Positions 19,504-27,747 of a DNA stretch of 51,902 nucleotides are shown here, in pieces. The stretch is from contig QHYZ01000073.1 of assembly GCA_003225295.1 (NCBI GenBank), forward strand, positions 1-51,902, read 5' to 3'. This stretch comes from Acidobacteriota bacterium. Its GTDB lineage: Bacteria; Acidobacteriota; Terriglobia; Acidiferrales; UBA7541. The first letter of the stretch is position 1, and the number at the start of each line of letters is the position of its first letter. Made by a program: the position numbers and the translations under genes. A model generated the notes under the pieces. That model did no database searches. It was given only the letters and a program-made list of their open reading frames with translations, and was not told where the DNA came from.

Positions 19504-20378
19504 GGGCTCAAGATTTAGTCGCGCGGGCCCAAAGGTGGTCAAAGGAGCAACCTTGGCGACTCTTTGGCAGCCAGATCTTCATCCTTGTGCGCAACGAAGT
19601 TCGCCGGAACCTGTTTACGCGCCGCAGGATTTGGATCTATCTGCTCGCTTTGATTCCCGTGCTCATCATCCTGGCTCACGTGATCTTGGACAGAAACGAA
19701 CCCGCGGGCCCGGCCCAAATCGAGAACGACACGCAAGTCCTCGCGGGAATCGCGCAGGTCTACTATTTCCGCCTGGGTATCTTCTTCGCGTGCATGGCGA
19801 TCTTTACGTGGTTATTCCGTGGCGAAATCGTGGAACGTACTCTTCATTATCAATTTCTCGCCCCGGTAAGAAGAGAAGTCCTGGTGGTAGGAAAGTTTCT
19901 TGCCGGCGCGGTCGTTGCCACCGCACTGTTCGAAACAGCCGTCCTGGCTTGCGTCTTCCTGATGTATAGCCGCTTTGGTTCAGCGGGGAAAGCGTATGTT
20001 TTTGATGGGCCGGGCCTCGGCCAATTGGGGTCCTATCTTCTGGTGACGGCGCTGGCCTGTCTCGGCTATGGCGCCGCGTTTCTCGCTCTCAGCCTTTTGT
20101 TCAAGAATCCGATCATCCCCGGAGTTGTGATGATGGGATGGGAAACGATCGCGCCAATCTTTCCTGCCTGGGCCCAGAGGCTCAGCGTCGCTTTCTATCT
20201 GAAGCAACTCTGCCCAGTTAGTCTGCCCATCCGTGGCCCCATGGCCATTTTCACTATCGTGCCCGAACCCATCTCTCCATTTATTGCCGTGCTCGGCTTG
20301 CTCTGTCTTACCATCGCGATTCTTGCTCTATCATGCTTCCTTATTCATCGGATGGAGATCACTTACACGGCAGAGTAG
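19500..20378 (+). CDS. ABC-2-type permease 2 (292 aa)
   Basis: This is the membrane partner of the second ATPase. It starts at GTG 19500, overlapping the ATPase stop (GTGA). After a long basic N-terminus (RNEVRRNLFTRRR) the helices are IWIYLLALIPVLIILAHVIL, GIFFACMAIFTWLF, FLAGAVVATALFETAVLACV, LLVTALACLGYGAAFLALSL, a re-entrant-like IIPGVVMMGWETIAPIF and a last helix FIAVLGLLCLTIAILALSCF. FRGEIVERTLHYQFLAPVRRE holds the coupling region, corresponding to [15 protein letters not shown] in permease 1. This is the last gene of the six-gene operon; no terminator hairpin was seen behind it. Confidence 0.88.
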   Translation: MRAQDLVARAQRWSKEQPWRLFGSQIFILVRNEVRRNLFTRRRIWIYLLALIPVLIILAHVILDRNEPAGPAQIENDTQVLAGIAQVYYFRLGIFFACMAIFTWLFRGEIVERTLHYQFLAPVRREVLVVGKFLAGAVVATALFETAVLACVFLMYSRFGSAGKAYVFDGPGLGQLGSYLLVTALACLGYGAAFLALSLLFKNPIIPGVVMMGWETIAPIFPAWAQRLSVAFYLKQLCPVSLPIRGPMAIFTIVPEPISPFIAVLGLLCLTIAILALSCFLIHRMEITYTAE

Positions 20379-21001
20379 GCCTGACCCACCTACAATTGCC
20401 TGATCAGTCCGCCAATCGGAGCGCGGGCGACATTCCACGCCTTCCCCAACGGGACTTCCGGACACGAGGAGGGACTGCGTTGTCCGCTCTGGCCATTCAG
20501 CAGGTGGTGGAGCGATGCGGGCTCTCAAGATGAGAGATACCCGGGAGCGTCGATCACCATGACACTCTCCACCGGGATCAACACTGACGGGCTGACCTTC
20601 AACAGCAGCAGCGCTTCTCGACGAATGCACATTATACCGCCATGCGAGGGAGAATCGGTGCTGACTTCGTGAACGCCCAATCGTCAAAACTGCGGAACCA
20701 TCCCGTTTCCTGTGATTTCTCCGTGTAAGACCGGTTTGGGTAGGCACTCCAGCAGAATTCTTCCCATGGACCATGTAAAAAGTGCGTGGCAAAAAACCCC
20801 TTATCCTCCGTTGACAGAATGTGTGTTTCCCTTTCTAAAGTCCCGCGCACCAGGCACTTATAACCGGGCGACAGCACGCGGGCTACCTGGCAGCCAGTTT
20901 GCTTGCATTTCAGAGGGTTGTGTGCCCAACGCGGTTGGCGTCGCTCAAGCCCAAGAAATGCCATATCCACGATGGAATACACAAATGCGAGACTACCGGT
21001 G
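20379..21001. other. Long intergenic stretch, nothing recognised
   Basis: These 620 bases follow the sigma/FecR/ABC operon. Open frames exist on both strands, but none has a good ribosome binding site, a signal peptide or a recognisable motif. The region should hold the end of the operon transcript and the promoter of the beta-barrel-like gene at 21002. Confidence 0.4.
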
Positions 21002-21964
21002 ATGCCTAGTCCGATGAGAAGTAGCGTCGAATCTGACATTAAGGCGGCGACAAGGTTGTCCCGTGCATTGCTTATCGCGGCTGCGGCGTTACTTTTGGTG
21101 CCGCAAGTGCGCGCGCAGGCAAACAGCAGTGCGCCAAGCAGTAATTCGTCGTCAGTAATTCCGGCAATGCGTTCTGACCATTTCACGTGGATCGAGCAAT
21201 TTGACGGAAGTTCGAACACGGAAGGCCAAGTGACGCTGCTCGATTCTTCGGTAGGCTACCTGTACGGGCACCACCTTTTCGTTGACGCAGGCGTTCCCGT
21301 TTATTTCGTTCGCGCCAATACCACAACGGCTTCCGGAGCTTCGACCACAAACTCGTTTACGGATCTGGGCGACATTTACGGACAGGTGCGGCTCTCGTTT
21401 CCGAGTCCTGTGCTGAATTTCAAGACGCAGTTTACCGGGCGAGCGCCCACGGGCAGCACGTCCGACGGAATCTCCACGGGACACGCTACCTACGACTGGA
21501 CGAATCGAATCGATCGTGACTTCGGCGACTGGACTCCGTTCCTTGAGGTGGGCCTCGCGAACTCTATACCCGATACGTTCGTCTATCGGCGGCCTTTTGC
21601 TTCCTACGGAGAACTCGGACACTTCCAGGCCGGAGCCGCGTATCACGTTGTTAGTTGGCTTAGCGTAGCGGCGTCGGCCTTCGATGTCGCGCCATGGGGG
21701 TCGCAGACGACAGACAGCCGAGTTCTTGGGAACGGATCTGGAGCGTCCGCCGGTCACGGCCCTCCGTCTTTGCAAGGCCACCAGACAACAGGCGGTTCGA
21801 GCCTGGCGGCGGACAACGGATTTAGCGCCGGCTTAGATCTCTCGCCGACCAAGGCGATTGACTTCACGGTCGGCTACAGCCGAAGCACGCATTACGATCT
21901 CAATACGATTTCTTTTGGCATCGCAGTGAACATGCGCGCGATCTTGCGCCATCCGGGTTTGTAG
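21002..21964 (+). CDS. Putative outer-membrane beta-barrel protein (320 aa)
   Basis: The N-terminus carries a signal peptide (ALLIAAAALLLVPQVRAQA). Two starts are possible, ATG 21002 or ATG 21014, neither with a strong ribosome binding site. The mature part starts with a Ser/Asn-rich linker and then alternates polar and hydrophobic residues in strands ending in aromatic residues. Examples are VGYLYGHHLFVDAGVPVYFV, IYGQVRLSF, WTPFLEVGLA, FQAGAAYHVV and AIDFTVGYS. This fits an 8-12-stranded outer-membrane barrel or porin-like transporter. A Gly/Ser/His-rich insert (GSGASAGHGPPSLQGHQ) near residue 245 looks like a surface loop. The next gene lies 51 bases downstream and encodes another exported protein, so the pair may be co-transcribed. 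No family name can be given. Confidence 0.7.
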   Translation: MPSPMRSSVESDIKAATRLSRALLIAAAALLLVPQVRAQANSSAPSSNSSSVIPAMRSDHFTWIEQFDGSSNTEGQVTLLDSSVGYLYGHHLFVDAGVPVYFVRANTTTASGASTTNSFTDLGDIYGQVRLSFPSPVLNFKTQFTGRAPTGSTSDGISTGHATYDWTNRIDRDFGDWTPFLEVGLANSIPDTFVYRRPFASYGELGHFQAGAAYHVVSWLSVAASAFDVAPWGSQTTDSRVLGNGSGASAGHGPPSLQGHQTTGGSSLAADNGFSAGLDLSPTKAIDFTVGYSRSTHYDLNTISFGIAVNMRAILRHPGL

Positions 21965-22015
21965 GTTTTGTACATGACGTACTACTTCGGTGTCGTTCCT
22001 TTAGGGAGGCAACAC

Positions 22016-22522
22016 ATGAAACGCATATTCTTGACCATCACGTTAGTGGCGGCGGCGGCGTGGATACTGGCGATTCCGGCCGCTGCACAGGGGCGGAGCC
22101 AGAGCCACCCCGGCCGTGGATCAGCTGCGGCCGGCTCGATGGGCGGAGGGCATGGGATGGATGCTTCCGGGACGTCAGGCCCGCACACGCCAGGCCAGTT
22201 GCTCACGAAGAACACACAGCTTTCCTCGAAACTGAGCTCGCTCTTGCCGACCGGCACGGACCTTCAGACTGCCGCCAGTGGGTTCCGCAACCTCGGGCAA
22301 TTCGTGGCGGCCGTGCACGTCTCTCACAATCTGGATATTCCGTTTGATCAGCTGAAGTGCACTGAGTTGGCGACCGCGGCCGCCTGTCCCGGCATGACCG
22401 TGCCTTCGAAGGGTTCGAACCTCGGGCAGGCGATTCAGACGCTCAAGCCCACGATGAGCTCGACGGACAGCAAGTCGGCCGCGAAGCAGGCGGAAAAAGA
22501 AGCCTCGGCCGACACGCGCTAA
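22016..22522 (+). CDS. Small secreted protein of unknown function (168 aa)
   Basis: The start at 22016 is set by TAGGGAGGC ending 6-7 bases upstream. Residues 1-25 are a signal peptide (TLVAAAAWILAIPAAAQ). A Gly/Ser/His-rich low-complexity segment follows (SMGGGHGMDASG, about residues 40-52). Then comes a more regular domain: LLTKNTQLSSKLSSLLP, LQTAASGFRNLGQFVAAVHVS, FDQLKCTELATAAACPG and SNLGQAIQTLKP. Its two Cys residues could form a disulfide. The tail is Lys/Glu-rich. The FRNLGQFVAAVHVSHNL region recurs in acidobacterial exported proteins in my recollection, but no function is known to me. It is probably co-transcribed with the barrel-like gene upstream. Confidence 0.75.
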   Translation: MKRIFLTITLVAAAAWILAIPAAAQGRSQSHPGRGSAAAGSMGGGHGMDASGTSGPHTPGQLLTKNTQLSSKLSSLLPTGTDLQTAASGFRNLGQFVAAVHVSHNLDIPFDQLKCTELATAAACPGMTVPSKGSNLGQAIQTLKPTMSSTDSKSAAKQAEKEASADTR

Positions 22523-22602
22523 TAATCATCCTGGACTGCAACCACGTGGGGGGTCGACTGAACCGGCCTCGCCGCGCATCCAGTGAGCACCTGCAAAAGC
22601 GG

Positions 22603-22930
22603 CTAGCGGATCTCAAAATGGACGATGTCGAGGACCACACTGGTCCTGCGGTTCACGAGAACAACGTGCCCTCCAATCAGGACGTGCGCGCAATCAGCAG
22701 GTGGCGGAGGTAGCCGGCGTTCGAGCTCTTCTGGACAAAGTTGCGGCCGTTTTTGGAGCCCAAAACGGGAGCGTGCCACGCCGCACGAGTTGCCTTTCCA
22801 AACCAGGTGGCAACCGATCTCTCTTGGCAAGCCCTGGCGGAAGATAACTCTGGTGGTCGTCGTAATAACCGCGCATAACCTCACGGTCGTGATGCTTATA
22901 GAACTGTTCACCCCTGGTCGTCGTCTCCGT
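22603..22930 (-). pseudogene. LPPGL-repeat small exported protein, frameshifted
   Basis: The upstream frame reads HHDREVMRGYYDDHQ, then SYLPPGLAKRDRLPPGLERQ and LVRRGTLP. The conserved continuation GLQKRPQLCPEELERRLPPP, then DCAHVLIGGHVVLVNRR and TSVVLDIVHFEIR, lies one frame over. The break is at the TTTT run (minus strand) at 22765-22762. Removing one T restores a continuous reading through to the stop at 22603. Repeated LPPG(L) units followed by a short basic beta region characterise a family of small proteins found next to envelope genes in Acidobacteria and other soil bacteria; their role is unknown. The true N-terminus, expected to be a signal peptide, was not found, so the 5' end given is only where the recognisable similarity begins. 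Confidence 0.6.
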
Positions 22931-23249
22931 GCCTTCCGTGTCCCCTGTCGTGCCCGTTTCCGCGACCCTGGACCCCTGCCAAACTGCTGGTGAGCAAGGG
23001 TGCCCCGAACGCGCAGGCAACCATCCATCTTGTCGGTCGCATGGTCTCCTGCTAGTCCGAATGTGTCTGACTTCGAGGCTAGTTGGAAACTCAATGCCAC
23101 TACAAGCTATGACCAGCAAAGATGTGTCGTGTTGTCGACCCCGCTCCTCATCGTGATGAGTTTCTCCTTAGGACAAACCCAAACACTGGCATGGTTGTTG
23201 TTTCTCGGCCGGCGGCGCAAGAATCGAATAGACGCTCTGGAGTAATGCC

Positions 23250-23963
23250 ATGAGAAAAGCCGGTGCTTTTGTCGTAGCCATTCTTCTGTGGTGTGCAGCC
23301 TTAGGCGCGAGTCAAAGCAGGGAGCAAAAGCGCCTGGAAGCGTGCGGTCAGGTGTTCAAGGAAATTATGGACATCCCTGATGGCATTCCGAAGGACCTGC
23401 TGAACAAGGCCGAATGCGTCATTGTGATTCCTTCGGTTCTGAAATTCGCAATCGGGATCGGAGGTGACTTCGGCCGGGGTGTGATCACCTGCCGAACTGG
23501 CCAGCACTTTACAGGACATTGGAGCGCTCCCGCACTGTTCGCTCTCGAAGGTGCAAACATCGGCTTGCAGCTGGGTGGTCAGGCCACGGACTTCGTACTA
23601 TTGGTCATGAATCCCAAAGGCGCGAACTCAATCTTGAGCAGCAAAGTGAAACTTGGCGCGGACGCCTCCGCAGCCGCCGGGCCCAAGGGACGCACAGCAG
23701 CGGCGGATACCGACATCGTGATGAGGGCAGAGGTCCTCAGCTATTCTCGCTCACGCGGATTGTTCGCAGGTATCTCACTCGAGGGCTCGACGCTCCGGTC
23801 TGACGGCAGTGCGAACAAGAAGCTCTATGGGCGAAGCCTCAGTGCTAAGGAGATTGTCCGCCAAGGCAAGGTTGGCGTTCCTACTTCGGGCCGCGAACTC
23901 GTCTCCTTGTTGGATAAGAAGTCGCCTAAGAATGCGTCCGATCCTGCATCGCTGAAGGAGTAG
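23250..23963 (+). CDS. SYLF-domain (YSC84-like) exported lipid-binding protein (237 aa)
   Basis: Residues 1-21 form a signal peptide (FVVAILLWCAALGASQ). The SYLF domain fills the rest: IMDIPDGIPKDLLNKAECVI, VLKFAIGIGGDFGRGVITCR, WSAPALFALEGANIGLQLGG, TDFVLLVMN, then VLSYSRSRGLFAGISLEGS and the closing LYGRSLSAKEIV. This order and spacing are diagnostic of the family. SYLF domains bind phosphoinositides in eukaryotes. The bacterial proteins are periplasmic or secreted, and their ligand is not established. There is no partner gene within 200 bases on the same strand, so it is probably transcribed alone. Family assignment is secure; biological role is not. Confidence 0.92.
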   Translation: MRKAGAFVVAILLWCAALGASQSREQKRLEACGQVFKEIMDIPDGIPKDLLNKAECVIVIPSVLKFAIGIGGDFGRGVITCRTGQHFTGHWSAPALFALEGANIGLQLGGQATDFVLLVMNPKGANSILSSKVKLGADASAAAGPKGRTAAADTDIVMRAEVLSYSRSRGLFAGISLEGSTLRSDGSANKKLYGRSLSAKEIVRQGKVGVPTSGRELVSLLDKKSPKNASDPASLKE

Positions 23964-24218
23964 CCCCCGCACGGACGCCCCAGATCGCTTGAGAATTGGA
24001 TGGTCGTCCCTGCAAGCACTGGCGCTTCGTTCGGCAAGATTTAAGCCATATAGGAGCATTCGGCAGACGCTGTAGGGACTACGGCAAGCAGAGCGGCAAG
24101 ACACCCCTCCTTGACTATCAGCCTCACTCTTTTCATACTCTTTCTGGAAGACCGATGACGCGTCCCCGCCCTCGGGATGCCTCCATTGATTAACAACTGA
24201 GACCGTGGAGGTGTGAGG

Positions 24219-25710
24219 ATGGAATTCCGCGCTCGTTCGAATCGTCAACCTTCTTCTTCCTACCTGTCCTTGGCGGTTCTTGCCGCCCTCATAGCAGTGG
24301 GACTGACCCTAGTGACATGCGGCAAGACAACCATCACGGGCCAATTTAACAACGGCATGGCTACAGTCAACGTGAGCCTCAGTGATCCCCCGAGTTGCTT
24401 GCCACCGGCGGGCAATTTCAAGAGCGTGTTTATCACCATCCGCTCGGTGCAGGCACACATCAGTGCTACGGCGGACGACAATTCCGCCGGTTGGGTGGAA
24501 CTCGTTCCCGGAGTTGAATGCGCAGCCGGTTCAGGTAGACCTGCTAAACCTTCCGGCCAACGCAGCTTGCTTGCTCAAGCAGCTCGGCTCCAATACGAGC
24601 CTTCCTGCGGGCGACTACCAACAGATCCGCCTCCTCCTGGTTTCTAGCAATTCCAGCTCCAGTGCAGTCCCAGCCTCGAATGCCTGCGCCACTCTCGGCC
24701 CGGTGTTCAATTGCGTTGTGGACAGTAACAATAATACTTCAGAGCTTCAGCTCTCGAGCCAGGCCAACACGGGCCTGAAGATTCCTCCAGGGCAGGTCGT
24801 CGGCGGGCCCATCCACGTGGGCGAGGGGCAGACCGTGGACATCAATATTGACTTCAACGCCTGCGCCTCGATCATCCTGGAAGGCAATGGCAGGCTCCGG
24901 CTCAAGCCGACCCTGACCGCTGGCGTGGTCAGCACAAACACAACAGGCATCAAAGGCCAGGTTGTTGACAGCGTGACCTCTCAGCCCATCGCGGGGGCTA
25001 CAGTTGCACTGGAAAATCCGGACAAGTCTGGCGCAGATCGCATCTTCATGGAAGCCGTAACTGACTCGGGAGGGCGATTCAGTTTTTGCCCATTGCCGAT
25101 GGGCGCTGTTTTTGATGTCGTCGTTGACGCCGTCGGAAACACGGGCACCGCCTACAACGCAACCGTCGTGGTCAATGTTCCCGGAGGAACGGATATCGGC
25201 ACTCTTGCTCTTGTGGGGGAGACGGGAACGGCCACCGGGCCAGGGAAAATTCAAGGTATTGTCACCGCGCCGAATGGGACGACGAGTGCCGACATAGACG
25301 CGTCGACGAGCGCCTTGCAAACGGTCTCGCTCCCTGGCGGCGCGACCCGTCCGGTCACACTTTCGCTTCTCCAGGGTTCCGTTTCAAATGTCGCCGTCCA
25401 GTCGGCCGCGCCTTGCCCCGCAACAGGCAGCCCCACAGGAGCCTTCTGTGCCCAATATACGCTCGTGGTACCGGCCAGCAATCCGAACGTGGGCACCTTT
25501 TCGGCCGGCAAGATCACCTATACCTCGCCGGCTAGCGGCGACGTGCTCTATACCGTCGAAGCGGACGCTACAAGACCCATATCCGGCAGCGCGGCAATAT
25601 GCTCGCCGTCTTCGCTGACGACGAACTTGGACACCAACGGAATGCCTCTCAAGGTAACCGCCGGTCTCACGACTACTGCAAAACAGATTGATTTCGCTGG
25701 CTGCTCCTAG
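24219..25710 (+). pseudogene. DUF4382 lipoprotein with carboxypeptidase-regulatory-like domain, frameshifted
   Basis: ATG 24219 follows GGAGG (24207-24211) at good spacing. The N-terminal frame has a lipoprotein signal (LIAVGLTLVTC-G) and then the DUF4382 start: NVSLSDPPSC, FKSVFITIRSVQAHIS, GWVELVP. At the CCC run 24507-24509 the frame is lost. The next frame resumes exactly with PELNAQPVQVDLLNLPANAA, then LPAGDYQQIRLLLV, and runs to 25710. A regulatory-like beta domain follows (GIKGQVVDSVTSQPIAGATV, TDSGGRFSFCPLPMG). One extra C explains the break, and the repaired protein would be about 496 residues. As read, only a 140-residue stub would be made. The stop codon lies 2 bases from the convergent oxidase gene's stop. 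A surface or periplasmic role is inferred from the lipobox. Confidence 0.75.
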
Positions 25711-25712
25711 CC

Positions 25713-27218
25713 CTAGCCGTAGTCGAACAACGTCATGAACCCAAAATCCATGTGTAGTTGCTGGTGACAGTGGAACAACGTGAGGCCAGGATTGTCGGCG
25801 AGGAAATCCACTTCGACTTCCTGATAGCCGCCCACCATGACCACGTCCTTCATGACGCCGGCTGTCGGCACTCCCGCGAGTTTCGTAAGTTCGAAGCTGT
25901 GACGGTGCAGATGGATCGGGTGAATGTCGTCGCTCGCGTTGTGCATCCGCAACCGGTAGCGCTTTCCCAATTTCAAATGGAAGGACGCCGGCACGATTCC
26001 CTGTGCCATCGGATACCGGGCCGCGTTGATCGTCCACTGATTGAATCCCTCTTCGGCGGCATTCTCTTTCGCAAACGTCATGTCGAACGTTTCGTCCGGC
26101 GTGAAAGCAGACGCACCCGCCTTCGCGAAGCGTGTGTAATTCCAATGGAACGGCTTGGGCGGTGTCCACACGGGCTTTCCTCTGTAGCCCGCATACTCGA
26201 TGACAATGCCCATGCCATGACCGCGGTCGTCTTCGGCAAGGTCGCCCATGATCCATGAGCCCGGATGATTCATTTCGACAATGGCCGAGATTCGTTCCGC
26301 AGTTCCGAGCCAGAGCACCGGCACTTCCGCAGCAGTCGGAACAGGATTTCCGTCGAGCGCCACAACCTTGAAGGAATGCCCCGGCAGCGCCAGGCTGCGA
26401 ATCTCCGTTGCGCTACCATTCAGTACATGAAAGAGGACTCGCTCTCCCTCCTTCACCCTCACCGGCTCGCCGTGTCCCAACATGCGCCCGTTGATCGTGA
26501 AATACCGGTAGCCCACTTCATAGCCGTGCGGCATGCCTTTCGCGAGGGATGCTTTCATCGAAGATTCGCCCGCTTTTTCGAGTTCTTTCACCTTCGCAAT
26601 CGGCGCCAGAAAATCCTGCGCCATGTCGCCGCCCTGGCTGAAGGACGGCTCGAATTCTTTGAGCACAAGAAAGAATTCCTTGTCGTAGTGGCCCCGTTCG
26701 CGCTTCGGGTCGACATAGACCGGACCGACTTGCCCGCTGTACTGCCCTGCGTGGAGATCGACGCCCGCCCGGTTGTGCGTGTGATAAAAACGGAAACCTG
26801 AAGGGCGAGGCGTGAACGCGATCCGCCGCATACCGTGGGCTCCAATGTAGGGCGTGCCTTCCTCCGCTGCGCCATCTACGTCGGTCGGCACGAACTGGCC
26901 GTGCCAATGCAACTGCTCCGGCGTGTCCGTGTCATTGAAAACGTCAACAACGACTTGCTGCCCTTCCTTGACCCGCAGCAAAGGTCCAGGGAATTGACCG
27001 TTGTACGTAATTCCAGAAACGATTCGGTTGTGGGCAATCTCAATCGGGCTGGCGGCGATTCGCAAAGTGTAATCAGCCTTCGACTCGTCCGTCCGAGAGT
27101 CCGCACCGCCGAGTAGTTTCGGCTGACCCAAACCAATGGACGGACCAACCAAGCGAGCACCCGCAACCGTACCGGCCAGTTTCAGAAATTCGCGACGGGT
27201 GGTCGGCACTGTGTTCAT
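25713..27218 (-). CDS. Tat-exported multicopper oxidase (501 aa)
   Basis: This is a three-cupredoxin-domain oxidase that couples oxidation of a phenol, metal ion or similar donor to reduction of O2 to water. The Tat signal is TRREFLK (residues 7-13), and export is as a folded protein. Copper motifs: HWHG (104-107) and HTH (146-148) in domain 1; HPIHLHRH near residue 440 and HCHQQLHMDFGFM (483-495) in domain 3. Cys484 and His489 are the expected type-1 copper ligands. Counting from His489, the axial position (+5) is Phe494 with Met495 next to it. A non-Met axial residue goes with higher redox potential in laccases, so this may be laccase-like; that is inference. The start at 27218 has AGGAG upstream and overlaps a short upstream frame in ATGA. 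Confidence 0.93.
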   Translation of the reverse strand: MNTVPTTRREFLKLAGTVAGARLVGPSIGLGQPKLLGGADSRTDESKADYTLRIAASPIEIAHNRIVSGITYNGQFPGPLLRVKEGQQVVVDVFNDTDTPEQLHWHGQFVPTDVDGAAEEGTPYIGAHGMRRIAFTPRPSGFRFYHTHNRAGVDLHAGQYSGQVGPVYVDPKRERGHYDKEFFLVLKEFEPSFSQGGDMAQDFLAPIAKVKELEKAGESSMKASLAKGMPHGYEVGYRYFTINGRMLGHGEPVRVKEGERVLFHVLNGSATEIRSLALPGHSFKVVALDGNPVPTAAEVPVLWLGTAERISAIVEMNHPGSWIMGDLAEDDRGHGMGIVIEYAGYRGKPVWTPPKPFHWNYTRFAKAGASAFTPDETFDMTFAKENAAEEGFNQWTINAARYPMAQGIVPASFHLKLGKRYRLRMHNASDDIHPIHLHRHSFELTKLAGVPTAGVMKDVVMVGGYQEVEVDFLADNPGLTLFHCHQQLHMDFGFMTLFDYG

Positions 27219-27424
27219 CGGCTCCTCTTTCTAAGGACTCGGGTTCTTTCAATCGTCAAGGAATGATCCAAGTTTCTAAGGAGTTCCATACGCATCACTG
27301 ATTCTGAGGACAGCCCAATCGTTTCTACGGAGTATTCGAAGGTTCGCCGCACTTCGGCTACTGCTGCGTCCACTTCCCAATCCGCAAAACCGACTCTGAG
27401 CAGCGCGAAGGTCGTACGAGGCAA
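27215..27424 (-). CDS. Short open frame coupled to the oxidase gene (69 aa), unknown
   Basis: This short open frame ends in an ATGA overlap with the oxidase start, which argues that it is translated. Its composition is protein-like: FADWEVDAAVAEVRRTFEYS and ETIGLSSESVMRMELLRN, with a basic tail (RTRVLRKRSR). An in-frame stop at 27442-27440 limits the 5' end, and only a TTG at 27424 is available as start, with no clear ribosome binding site. It may be the C-terminal remnant of a longer gene, or a small upstream cistron used for translational coupling. I do not recognise the family. Confidence 0.4.
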   Translation of the reverse strand: MPRTTFALLRVGFADWEVDAAVAEVRRTFEYSVETIGLSSESVMRMELLRNLDHSLTIERTRVLRKRSR

Positions 27425-27747
27425 CCTGGCTTGGCGAGTCTAGCAGATCTACCCAGCCAGATGCCCATGGAGATAGACCTCGTCAAGTTCGTTCGCCAGG
27501 TGTACAACGTCTTCGCAGCATTTAAATCGTTCCTTTGCCGTTTGGCAGAACTTTTCGGGGTATCGCCAGACCAATCGATTGGTCATCTGCGGAGAACCTG
27601 CCTTTCTCTAACGAGCATACCGTTTGTTCCAGAGAGGGGTTCATTGCCTACCGCCCGTTTCGCGGATTCACATCGACGAGCACGGCGTTTACCAGCATTG
27701 GAGATTTCAGGATAGTATTGGCTCATCGTAAGGCTGGGAGGTTCGCA

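Noticed and set aside
20632-21219. 195-codon open frame on the minus strand in the gap before the barrel-like gene
   Set aside because: It runs into the barrel-like gene's signal peptide region, has no ribosome binding site and a composition unlike its neighbours.
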